A DNA stretch of 64,000 bases. It comes from Trichosphaerium sp. ATCC 40318 (taxonomy: Eukaryota; Discosea; Flabellinia; Trichosidae). Positions 24,001 to 34,150 of the stretch are shown one piece after another. The position numbers and the translations under genes were made by a program. Under the pieces are notes generated by a model. The model was not told the DNA's origin and ran no database searches. It was given only the letters and a program-made list of their open reading frames with translations. Where the stretch lies: assembly GCA_038496445.1 (NCBI GenBank), contig JALMLS010000093.1, forward strand, positions 434,001-498,000. Reading direction: 5' to 3'. Position 1 is the stretch's first letter. Each line of letters begins with the position of its first letter.

Positions 24001-24433
24001 TGAGCTTTCTCAGAGAAACACTGACATCCCTCACTTGCCAATAAGTACACTGTTTGAGGCTTCCCTAAATAAGACGTTAACTTTAGTCAGAAAAGCTTTT
24101 TATTGAAGGTTTAGTACTGTAATACGCCGCCCAGAGTACTAAAGGCCATTCCTACAACGAAGTCAATATTTTCAATACGACGTCGCTTGTAATCACGTGC
24201 AGATTCAACAGCATCGTAATCTAATCGATTTGGTTGGCGTAAGAGAACAGCTAGTGATTGTACGCTCTCTTTTGTTTCATCTTCATCACAAACGATCCTC
24301 TCGAGCTCCTAGCGATAGAATTGAGCGTTTATAGCTGGCGGAGAACCTTTTTTCCACTTTTAAATTGTTTACATACAGCTTGTAATGCTCTGTGTTCTGA
24401 ACGCACGTTCCAAGCTATTTGTGCGAACGACAT
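21014..24433 (-). CDS. Ankyrin repeat - DH - PH Rho guanine nucleotide exchange factor
   Basis: Predicted activator of Rho/Rac GTPases. The start at 24433 reads 'MSFAQIAWNVRSEHRAL'. N-terminal exons hold ankyrin repeats: 'GQQGQTALHYIMKCQ', 'TLGQTPLHYAVSY', 'NGANPNYKDSKDNSPFDIAI'. The middle exons carry a DH-like helical region: 'KLKRSYKALMAFQEGHIRTL', 'NVWRALVEIGSKAFECHKHF' and 'LQGDFSSWESMFGPAW'. A PH domain follows ('KTGAVLIAGELTPHKRVKRR', then 'LFLFNDCLLICKDIKR', the classic DH-associated PH strands). The tail is charged and ends '...KKEDKKLQQEFSPLDL' at 21014. At least fifteen exons. The DH assignment rests on position and helix pattern; the ankyrin and PH parts are clear. Confidence 0.72.
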
Positions 24434-24535
24434 TGTATTTGTAACAAAAGAGTCAGAAAACTCGTTTTACTTTTTCAGCAATCACGTGATATTAATGCCA
24501 AACAAAAAATAGGTCAACTACTATGGTCCTTACTT

Positions 24536-25235
24536 ATTGCACTTGAGATTTAGTAGTGTCTACTATACAAACCATGCATTTAATATGTGAAGCGCATGTT
24601 GCAAGATCTTTACTAGGCACAATCAATACTAAACTTACAACATTCTCATCATGAGCAAATATTTCGTACTTAGTATCATACAACGGAATGTGTTCGGAAG
24701 ATAATACATCTTGGCCAATAAGTTCTGATAGTACAAAAACGGAGCTATCTACAATTCTTCTAAACTAACCAAGTCCTTATAGAGGTCTTCAATTGAGACA
24801 TCTCGCCTGAACAATGCCACTACATTGCTTCAAAGCTCGCTACCATATAAACAAGGTTTGGTATCTTAGCAAGCAGGCGAGCTTGCTTTGGACAGCATTC
24901 CAATTGAACATATTTTGATAATCTTTGGTAAGATAACGGTTGCAAGTCACTAGTACTAGTACAAGATATTAGACCGAGTACATACGATAACAACACTTGC
25001 GTGTAAATTATTCAACAGGGACGTAGCAATTTGGTGAGAAGGCATGGAGTATTTTTGGAGACTTGTTCCATGTGAACCAACAATGATTAGGGTGAGTGCT
25101 TTAAACAGCGTCTTTGTCCCAAAAAAGTGTAAAAGTAATTGCAACAGCACAAACGGCTCAAGCTGAAAAACTGAAGTCTGTCGACTTATCCAACAAACAG
25201 AAGACCTAGTGGACTGCTTCTTTTCCACCACTATT
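24536..25235 (-). CDS. Hypothetical multi-exon protein, weak model
   Basis: Not recognised. The most convincing coding piece is the 3' end (about 24536-24750), 'VFVLSELIGQDVLSSEHIPL' followed by 'EIFAHDENVVSLVLIVPSKD' and ending '...DTTKSQVQ'. Upstream pieces read 'NVVALFRRDVSIEDLYKDL', 'LSYQRLSKYVQLECC' and a hydrophobic part with 'LTLIIVGSHGTSLQKY' and 'NNLHASVVIVCTRSN'. The His-Gly and Cys placement in the last two faintly recalls caspase- or CHAT-type peptidases, but spacing is short and I would not rely on it. Splice joins are not all consistent, so part of this may be decayed. Confidence 0.35.
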
Positions 25236-25239
25236 AAGA

Positions 25240-25465
25240 ACTATTAATAGACCAAAGTCATTTTTGGCCAGCAAGCTCGTAATGGCACAAAACGAAGACT
25301 CTTTTTCAATAAAAAGGGTAAAAGGGGGTTGCTATTGTATGCGGAGAACCACAGTAATATCAAAATCACCAAAAAGTAAGGCGGATTACTTCGGTGTCAC
25401 GGAAGCCCTTACTTTGACGTATCATCGGTTTTAGTTCTACATATAGAACGTGCTGCATCTGGATT
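25240..25465. other. Intergenic, nothing recognised
   Basis: AT-rich spacer preceding a compositionally different segment. Confidence 0.3.
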
Positions 25466-25489
25466 TACAATTTTACTATACCGATTAAA

Positions 25490-25625
25490 TACCCTGACTC
25501 AAGGTAGCAGCCCAATGAATGCCTGCCCGGGAAGTCATCCCCAGACCTCTGGAATAAAGTCCGACCTACCCCAGTGTGAATAAGTAGTAGGTAATTGGCG
25601 GAGACCACTCGCCGTCTCATTGACA
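25490..25625. other. GC-rich segment of unlike composition, possible RNA gene or SINE-like fragment
   Basis: About 135 nt whose composition, near 50% GC, stands out from the AT-rich surroundings. On the minus strand, starting near 25625, 'GGCGAGTGG' resembles a Pol III A box. About 50 nt further, 'GGTCGGACTT' is only a weak B-box match. It reads open in one minus-strand frame (25465-25686), but the peptide has no recognisable domain. It could be a structured RNA gene, a SINE-like element or transferred DNA. Confidence 0.3.
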
Positions 25626-25680
25626 ATACAATTTTTTTTACTTTTGTACACCAAGATTCTGGCCAGAAATAAATTGTGGG

Positions 25681-25989
25681 ATACACTTCACTGAAAATTC
25701 TATTTTAATACTTCAAAAATGGATAATGCACATTTCAAAACGCTCACAAAGGCTTGTGATGGCTATTTACACGCATGGAAACCTTATCAGCGATGTTTGG
25801 TTCGCAAAACATGCTACCAAACGGTAACTTCTGTTTTCTGGTTGCAGTTGATACGCTTCACTTAAATATCCAGTTAAAATAGTCAAAAATGGATAATGCA
25901 TATTAAAAACGCTAACAAACCCGTGTGCAACCTATCTCACATGTGAAAACCGTACGTTTTGTTTCGCGCAAAACGTGTATCAACAGATT
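25681..25989. repeat. Imperfect tandem duplication, unit about 170 bp
   Basis: Two units start near 25681 (ATACACTTCACTGAAAATTC) and 25851 (ATACGCTTCACTTAAATATC). Shared blocks include TCAAAAATGGATAATGCA, then AAAACGCT(C/A)ACAAA, a short ATGTGAAAACC-like block and a GCGCAAAACGTGTATCAAC / TCGCAAAACATGCTACCAAAC-like block. The copies differ by many substitutions, so the duplication is old. No ORF explains it. Confidence 0.65.
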
Positions 25990-26177
25990 TATTCTTTTTT
26001 CAGCAAGAACACTCTTAATAATTTGGATGAGCGATTAAAGAAGCGTTTTAACGTTTTTTTTGCTGCTTAGGTCCAAAAAATGAGCAAATTGCAACAACGA
26101 CAAATAAAAAAAGTTGCTAATTTTATTTGACATTGGTGCTAAGCGAGAAGTAATCCATCTTTAAAAAAAATACTAAT

Positions 26178-26888
26178 TCAACTTACACAGCAACGCATCA
26201 TCCTTGTTTTACCATTGACAAAAATAGACTGAGCTGTCAGCAAGCCATTTTCATCCCAACTCTTGTACTCTCCGTGGCGGTTACCATTGACATAATTGCA
26301 CTGCTCTTTCATTTGGCCATTCCAATGCCATTCTCTATACTCTCCCTCTAGTTTACGATTGATATAATAACACTCACTACGCAATCCACTATGGTAATAC
26401 CATTGTTTGTACTCTCCATCTAGTTTGCCATTGCTGTAATTACAGTGCTTCATCATTCGGCCATTTAAATGCCAGCGTCTGTACTCTCCATCTAGTTTAC
26501 CATTGGTGTAATTACCCTGCTCAATCAACTCCCCAAAAGCATGCCAACGCCTGTACTCGCCGTCTAGTACACCATTAATGTAATTGTAGTGCTCTAACAA
26601 CCAGCCATTTACTTGCCAACACTTGTATTCTCCATGCAGCAAACCATGTTTCCAAGTTTCTTGAAGAATAAGCTGGCAGTGTCTTCGTTTTTGCCATTTT
26701 CCATGCTTTTTCAAATCACTGTCATACCTTGACATAATCGCTGTATTTTTACAAAGAAGTGGGTAAAGTAAATACACTGATGTGTCTAAATCGATAAGAT
26801 CAAGCTGAATCTCAACTGGAAGGCATAATAGACTGCAATGGTCCGATATTACATAAAATGTCTCTTTGTTGTTTGTTAGGTTAGTCAT
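26178..26888 (-). CDS. F-box / MORN-like repeat protein, intronless, virus-style
   Basis: 236 aa in one frame, start at 26888. Residues about 20-50 ('LLCLPVEIQLDLIDL', 'YLLYPLLCK') form a short F-box-like helix set. From about residue 78 onward there are seven or eight repeats of about 23 residues of the pattern 'NGKLDGEYRRWHLNG', each with G-E-Y-x-x-W. This belongs to the MORN/YwqK-antitoxin-like repeat class. Proteins with an N-terminal F-box and such repeats are a well-known multigene family in Marseillevirus-type amoeba viruses. No introns, AT-rich, no neighbours of related function. It could be a viral insertion or a domesticated gene. The host role would be recruitment of a target to an SCF ligase. 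The final residues '...TRMMRCCVS' lie outside the repeats. Confidence 0.82.
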   Translation of the reverse strand: MTNLTNNKETFYVISDHCSLLCLPVEIQLDLIDLDTSVYLLYPLLCKNTAIMSRYDSDLKKHGKWQKRRHCQLILQETWKHGLLHGEYKCWQVNGWLLEHYNYINGVLDGEYRRWHAFGELIEQGNYTNGKLDGEYRRWHLNGRMMKHCNYSNGKLDGEYKQWYYHSGLRSECYYINRKLEGEYREWHWNGQMKEQCNYVNGNRHGEYKSWDENGLLTAQSIFVNGKTRMMRCCVS

Positions 26889-27343
26889 TTTACAAGCTTC
26901 AGGCGGTTACGTTGTAAATGGTATCTACAATGTGTGTAAAAGGCACGTATTTAAACCTAGCATATAGAAATGTGGCTGTATACAGCTTAACGTATTAAGT
27001 CAACGACTCAAGCAGATTTATTGGAGTGCTTCATCGCTCACAAAATTCTTCACAACCATTTTTAGCAAAGGAGTATGCAAGGAAGCTGTCACGTGGATGT
27101 GGGCATGTTGGTCTGTAGACTAAGAGTATACAGGTAATGCTAAGTATAGGCAAGCGGTGTATTAAGGGCGATGACATCCGTGGTAAGCATGTTGTTGTAC
27201 TTATGCTATGTACTTTAGTATGTTGTTACATGAACTTCAGGTTCACTCATAATATGAACCTTTTGGTATCAACGTTATGCGACAAAATAGTGATGAAATG
27301 AGGCAATTTATTAATTGTAGTTAGTGGCTATGCTAGTTTGATG
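26889..27343. other. Intergenic, nothing recognised
   Basis: About 455 AT-rich nt between the F-box/MORN start and the stop of the secreted glycosidase-like gene. No gene seen. Confidence 0.4.
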
Positions 27344-29853
27344 TTACATCCAAGGGCATTTACCTGTTCCTGCAACTTGGCATAAAGCTTTGAACTTAGC
27401 AGTTGTTAAGTTGTGATGTAAATCATTTGTTGCTCCCCAGCATCCATAACGACTGTACGATCCAGATAATGAAAAGTAATTATATATTGCTCCACCTAGA
27501 TCCCAGTAGTTTTTAGTGATATCGTCAACAATTACAGCTGTCATTCCTGGATCTCTGTTCGCAGCAATGACGTTACCAACTAATCACGAAATTAACAATA
27601 CAAAACCTCTTCGCAAAAGTACGTACTGTTATAAGTATCCCCTACTTTCATTCCTGGACCTGCTTCGTACGAATTGAGGGTGATACCATACGATTTGGCA
27701 ATAGCGACATTTGCCTGAGAAGCTGTTAAACAGTCGGAAAATATGAGAAAAAAATAAACGCACTATTGTGTCTTTGGAGTCACCTATTGAACCTTGAGCG
27801 TACGCCTTGACGATTTCTTGTACAGACTAAGTCTATGTGAGATTTATATGCGCTACTAGAACTACGTACTTTATTTGGAGGTGTCTTTGGATCTACAAAA
27901 TAGTTGTCAGCTCTTTATGCTTAAAACAGAAAAATACATACCAGGATCTCCGAAGTAATGAGTTTGTGCCATTCCCCAAATGACTTTGTTTACTGGACCA
28001 TATGTCTGTTGAACCCAAGCAAGAGTATCATTGTAATGTTGAGGGAAGATTGTCCACTCAGCGTATACCTGAAGAAGAAATTTAATGGAATACGCAAGGA
28101 ACGAAAACGACGAGCCGTACTGGTCTGATCTTGGAAATCAAAGAACTATCTCCGAATACATCAGCAAAGTACTGGCCGATTTGAACGACACATTTAGCAT
28201 GGCGTCTTCTAGCCCATATCTCAGCGCATTTAGTAGCATCAGTGCATCCACTTGCAAGAGGGTTATTTGGAATGCGTTTAACCTCATCTTCAGCAGCCAA
28301 CTTATTCCAAATGTATTGGGAGAAACCAAAGTTCCACACTTCATTGGAATGCTACACACATCAGTAAAAAAGGTTCACAAACTTGCTTAGCACTGTACCT
28401 CGATGTAAATATTACGAATGCTGTCAAGTCCTTTATTGTTGGTGAATTCGTTACCATTCTTGAGGAACAAAGCCAATTTGTACAAATATCTTTTGTATTT
28501 GTTAACAGATTATATCACTACATAATTCACGTACGAAGTCTTGTCGATTGCGTTAAGATACGAATCTGTATCCTTCCATAATGACATATCATCTGAAGTA
28601 CAACCACCAGAAGCAGTCACAGGGATACTGCCCATTAACGTTGTATAAATTGTATTAAGTCAGCTACGTACTTGATCCAAATATCTTTCTTTGCTGTATT
28701 GGCTACGCCTACGACGTCTTCCCATGGCATACCATGACAACCTGGTCTCAATGAAGAGTATGGAAAGTATGCATCAGAAGGCATGCATCTAAAATCACGT
28801 GAGAAAAAGAAAAGAAAAAAATCTAAAGTACCTATCTTCCCATCCAAAGATATGATGTCCTTTATCACCGTAATATCCAGTTTGATAGTTAGTACCAGTA
28901 GCGCCCATGAAGCGCAAATCTAAATATTATAAGCACAAAATGATTTGGGTCACGTGCGCACGGTCAAAAGGAGCCAATGCAGACATAACCCAGTCCGTAA
29001 TTACTTGATCTGTGTTTACATCATAGCCTAGTTAGAGGTTTAGTAATCTATTTCTCGTAACTTTAAGAATACCCGGTTGTATGATTTTCAAACTAGAAAA
29101 GCCAGAGTTCATTGGAGCTGAAGCATTGCGCTGTGTGTTCTTGAATTCAAGTACTAAAAGGTGATCAAGGCCAGGTGGCGGGGCATACTGTTATAAAGTC
29201 AGTTAACGAAAAAAAAAACTTGGCCAAGTTTTTTCCATACGGTATTGTGAGGTACAGTTATCTGGGCGGTTGTTGTCCACGTGGTAGAGTCAAATTTCAA
29301 GTTTGAAATCTTTGGAGATCCTTGGCTAACGGTGAGGTCAAATTTGCCCTATTGGATTAGTTAGCTTCTCTTCAAGCGAAAAGGAAAATAACAGCACGTG
29401 AAAAAGTTGTCCATTCGTTAAATTTGTGTACCTTCGCTACAAAGTTATAAATGCCTCCTATATCAGCAGCGAAGCTCTTTGGATCGTCTTCTGGAGGTGC
29501 CCACGCGAAAGCAGGGCGTTGGTCCCAAATTACAACGGAACAGTCACTACAAATTTGTTTTAAGTTCTAAAACAATATATCTTCATCACTACCTCATTGG
29601 GTATCCATTTGCATCAATTGGTACAGCCTTTCCTGAGCTGATGTCTTTAAAACCGCCATCTGTTATTTTTCTTGAGGCATCGACCCAACCGTTTGGCGTG
29701 CTACCAAACTCAGTGCCTACAATACAACTGTTTAATGTTCGTTTTTGAAAAACTTTTCGCATTACCAAGTAGCTGAAATGAGGCTTCATCTCTAGCATGC
29801 ACAAGTAGACATATACTTGCTAAAAGTACAAATATAATCTGCGTCGACGTCAT
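27344..29853 (-). CDS. Secreted glycosidase-like (probable TIM-barrel) protein
   Basis: The start at 29853 gives the signal peptide 'MTSTQIIFVLLASICLLVHA'. Exons then encode an N-terminal beta domain ('EFGSTPNGWVDASRKITDGG', 'AFAWAPPEDDPKSF', 'GIYNFVAKGKFDLTV'), followed by the barrel-like part: 'LRFMGATGTNYQTGYYGDKG', 'PGCHGMPWEDVVGVANTAKK', 'DIWIKYVADLIQFI' and 'NIYIEYGNELWNFGFSQY'. The E-x-G-N-E-x-W-N block is typical of clan GH-A type glycosidase-like proteins, with Glu after Asn as likely acid/base. Later exons include 'VQQTYGPVNKVIWGMAQTHY', 'VIVDDITKNYWDLGGAIYN' and a C-terminus '...GKCPWM'. Probably hydrolyses or binds polysaccharide outside the cell. Exact GH family not assigned. About eleven exons. 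Confidence 0.65.
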
Positions 29854-31003
29854 TGTCTTGCTGTATGTGAGTCAAATGCACAGTACTTGCCAAATGGAGA
29901 AGTAAAAAAGGGCTTAAACTATGTGAACGCGGGCTGCTAATTTATACGAAAAGAAACAAACACGCAAAACGTACAATTTTTATAGCCGGTGTTGTATTTT
30001 TAAACAAAGCTTTGGCGTTGGCTGCCAAAATTGAGAAAAACAACTCAAAAGGTTTTTGTCGATTCTTTCCACTATTGGGCAGCAAGTCATGTCAAGTTAA
30101 CGGTCTGGTTTTTCTTAGTTTAGTAATTGTTTATACCACGTGGAAAGGCGTCATGCACACCGCTCTCAACAGAGTTCTCTGGTAAAGTTGTACAACGTAC
30201 TATTTGTTTGTTAAGAGTGCGGCGACAACGTTCCTGTACCAGAGTTTGACATAAATTTGTAGCTGTTCCTTACTACTCAAAAAAAAAACATGTGCAATGA
30301 GACCGCAGGGTACTGTACAACATTTTTGAAAATGAAAGCAGGTAACTTGCTGTACTACATTTGAAAAAAAACTGAAACGGCTTCAGTTTCGAAAAAAGGT
30401 GTGTACTAAAATGTCGAAAAAAAAGTCGAAAAAATGTCAAAGTGATATTGAACTGTTCGCCACAAAGGGAGACAACTGGGTTATGGCGCTCAGTCGCCGC
30501 TAGGATCTGCGCCCCCAAACCCCCCCTGAAAGGGGGGGGGCTTTCTAAATAGTTCCTATGGCATAATATAGGATAGTTAGTGTGCCGAATTTTCGACTTT
30601 TTTTTGACAAAGTTCTACATATTTGGGTTTCCCCGAAAAAAAAAACTTACTGACTCGACAATATCCTATTAAGTTGTAGTTGGAAAAACACTGTGTAGCG
30701 AAAAATACTTTTGTTTTTCAGTTGTTAACCCTTAGGTAAAGTGTCTCTGTACTAAGAACGTCTTTATCGTAGTACACTGTTCAGCCCTGTGGATACAACT
30801 TTTGAGACTTGATCGCTTTGGCCGATCAACACGTGATACATGAAGCGAAACATAGTTCTCTTGTATCACCTCCTTATCATGTTTTAACCTATGTTGCGTC
30901 ATATACAAACAACATTGATTTTAAATAGGAAATGTGTACTGAATTAAATTTTACGCGGCATTTTTCTCAGAGTCTCAATTGGGTAATTAGCCTCCCTATC
31001 GTT
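29854..31003. other. Long intergenic region between divergent genes
   Basis: About 1.15 kb that should hold promoters of the secreted glycosidase-like gene (-) and the VWA-RhoGAP gene (+). It contains a C7/G9 inverted repeat near 30515-30541, two CACGTG sites (about 30136 and 30831) and T-rich tracts. No gene was found. A minus-strand open frame at 30273-30518 has no support. Confidence 0.5.
30515..30541. repeat. Perfect C/G inverted repeat (hairpin)
   Basis: CCCCCCC, loop TGAAA, then GGGGGGGGG: a 7-bp or longer pure G:C stem in an AT-rich genome. It follows a further GC-rich stretch (GCGCCCCCAAA). Function unknown. Confidence 0.8.
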
Positions 31004-34000
31004 ATGAACAGAAAGCGTAAGATTGCGTTACCGTGCTTTAATGAGGCTGTAAAGTGCCGTAGACTAAACAAGGGCATGCAAAGCCCAAACAGGTAAAATA
31101 GCAGCTCATTGACTGTTTTAACGCGTTTTAGAGCGTTAGCTAAAGCCCAGCGAGAGAAGGAACTACTAAAAGGCTCAAACGAGTTTATATTGATACAACA
31201 ACACGATATAAACCACGTACTTCTCCCTCAGATGGATGTATCCGTTACACTTGCTGATACGCTTAAACGGGACGAAAAATACTCGTCAAGGTCTGTTTTC
31301 CGTGTAACTATCTCTATGGCTGATCAAACGTGGTCGTTTGAGTTAACAGCGCAAAGCGTTAAGAATTTTTCAAACGAGGTACAGAGAAATAACCGCTTTT
31401 TTTCTTTGCTTCTTGTTTTTATCTTAACTCCAAGAATAGTTGCAATCAACCTACCCAATGAAGACGTGGCCTAAATTATCTCATTCGTTCATGCAAGAGA
31501 TTATGTCAAAGGAAACTAATGAGACGAAGAGGATCAAGATTCAAGAGTTTCTACAACAGGTTTGGAACTTTGTAAAACAGAAAAAAAAACCAACTGCTTA
31601 CATTTGTTAAAGGCGCTTTCAACCCCAAGTGTCCGTGTGAATACAAGTCTTATACAACGCCTTACGACCCAGCATACTTCCTTTTTTCATGTTCCCGCCA
31701 AACCACTATTTATTTCTTTTCCTAATGGTGGCTTCTTGGACGTAACTGTTTTTTGTTTGGACACGAGGTAAGAACAAAAAAAACAAAGAAAAAAACGCGA
31801 AAAACCAAAAACTTGTTTACAATCACGTGTTTCAGATGGAAACTCATATACCTTTTAGTAAGTCAATGTGGAACAGTGGACGTATGGAAACCTCAAAGAG
31901 TGTTATACGTAATGCATTACAAAAGATAATGATAGCAAGCAGTGACGAAAGCTCCAGAGTAACTCTTATTTCTTTGGTTGTTTTTTCATCTAAACCTTTG
32001 GTTCTTGTTTCACCTCAACCGCTGAACCAGGACCTCATGACAAGAATAGACTGTCTACTGGATGAAATTAAACCATCTGCAGGGACAGCTCTGTTTCGTG
32101 CGGTATCACACTGCAAAGTACGCTCGAATACCTTAACGCAAGTTGACACTCTTAGAAATTGACAACCGAGTATGCTTCAACGTTTATCAACAAACTCAAT
32201 GCAAGCATTATAGTCATATCGGACGCAAACGATAATTCAAGCACTGCCAAGGTACCTTCAATTCAAAGGATACGTATGCTATATGGTATTAATACTACTC
32301 AGGAGCGCGCAGAGAGTGATGATATTGCAAGACAAATCCAACGTGGAGATTCTAAAACAGAATCCGTTTGGTGTTGCTTTGTAATGTTTGGCGATAGGAA
32401 AAAACGTCAACATTTGATAGCAGACCTAAAAGAAAAGGTTAGTTGCTGTACTTGCACGTGCGTACTCAAACGCACACTTAGGAAGGCAACAACACATCAT
32501 TTTTAGATGGAGCTCCAAATGCTCATCTTGAAACTACTTTTTCCGAGCTGATTGAGACGAAGCGAAAACAAATAAGTATTGGTATTCAAAGACAACAAGT
32601 AAGTGAAACACAATCATCTCGCTTTACAGACTCACAGTTTAATGTATAGATATTTGGCGTGGAGCTTGAATACGTACAATACCTTGAATTTGTTGATAAC
32701 CAACTGTTTTCTAACGTTATTTTAGGTGATGGCAACTCACTTTGCTAAACTTAATGTGCCTTCGTTTATTTCAGCTGCAAGCAAACAAATTGCAACTAAC
32801 TTAAAAAACAATAGTACGTTGTTAGTGTTAGTGCCACTTCAATGTATTGAAGCTAACGAATGATGTAATAGCGCTTTCTGAAGGTGTATTCCGTGTGCCA
32901 AGTTCAAAGCCAGCACTGCTCAAAATTATTGAAGATATTAACAATGGCAAAGAAATCAAGATCTTTGAATGTGACTACCTTGCTGCTGATATTATTAAAC
33001 AGTACCTCATGAGTCTTCCCAGCCCCTTGTTACCTATCCAAAAGGACACTCTATCATCAATAATGAGTACGAAACAAGATACTCCCTTGAGTTGTTCTCT
33101 AACAAAACGTAAGGTGACATACAAAGCAAACAAGCTCCAGAACGACTGAGCTTCAAATCTAAGGTGTCCTCTCTTTCAAAACATGTTTCACAAGAAAGCT
33201 TAAGTCAATCACAGGTATAAGAACAGTGCTGAGTTAAAGAAGGAACTAACTCTCTTTAAAGTACCAAGCGATTGAAAATATAAAAACTACACTTTCTACT
33301 CTATCATGTCAAAGAAGAGAACTGCTATTGCATGTCCTTAGACTTGCTCGGTTAATTTTACATGGTGTGGCCAACAACAAACCTCAAACAAGAAAACCAT
33401 TAGCACCTATTGATAACATATACGTACCAACATTACCAACAATGAAAAGTAAAACAACAAAATTAAGTGCACACTCTTTCGGTACGCTTCTAAATGATTA
33501 AAAAAACCAAAAATCTCGGCTTGCTTTGTATTGTAGTAAGGGCTTAATGCTGTTTTTATCGAGAAGAAAACTGAGACTTTAGTGAACCTTCTAAGTAGAT
33601 TGTTTCTTATACGTTCGTGTAGGTATTCTACTTGGTCCTTGTATACTAGGATCTGGTATTCTCGATAGTGTCAATACAGTATCTGGACTTGGTGTTCTTA
33701 ACCAAATAGCTGAGCTTGTAGCGTTTATGATAAAGCATGTAAAACTACTTGTTTGTTGAAAAATGCCTTTTCTACTTTAGCATTATTTTTACTTACTCTA
33801 GAGAGCCTTTACGGCTAGAGTAGATTAATAAACTTGTACCTTAGACCAGCGATTTTACAGTATTTTTTATACACGTGGTAATGCAATATTACTTTGTTAC
33901 GCTCAAAGTGCTCATTGATAAACTACTCTACAGCTAAGGCAACGCCTCTCCTACATGTATTCTTTCGTTTGGAATACACAAGATATCATCATGTTGCTGG

Positions 34001-34089
34001 TAGACTACAAGGAGAGCATGTTGGTTAAAAAACGATCAATTGGAGATTTATTACTATTCAGCGCAGCAAACTTGCTTCAGCTAACATGA
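31004..34089 (+). CDS. VWA domain - RhoGAP domain protein
   Basis: The start 'MNRKRKIALPCFNEAVKC' is at 31004. A von Willebrand A-type domain follows: 'FLDVTVFCLDTSKSMW' after splicing 31768-31858, giving a perfect MIDAS D-x-S-x-S, then 'VTLISLVVFSSKPLVL', 'AGTALFRAVSHC' (MIDAS Thr) and 'NASIIVISDANDN' (MIDAS Asp). A RhoGAP domain comes next: 'ALSEGVFRVPSSKPAL' (arginine finger region E-G-x-F-R), 'IIKQYLMSLPSPLLPIQ' (K..L..LPxPL), then 'RRELLLHVLRLARLILHGVA' and 'GILLGPCIL'. An intron 33739-33933 joins to a last exon, '...IGDLLLFSAANLLQLT', stop at 34089. It should switch off a Rho GTPase, with the VWA domain as a metal-dependent binding module. I know of no common protein with this order. 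Confidence 0.82.
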
Positions 34090-34150
34090 AAACCGATAAT
34101 TTTCAAACACAAAATCAAACAATCTATATTTACATCACTACACGTGCGTC

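Noticed and set aside
30273-30518. Minus-strand frame of 81 codons over the C/G hairpin
   Set aside because: Its N-terminal part is read from the GC-rich block and the rest is Phe/Ser-rich AT sequence; no sign of coding.
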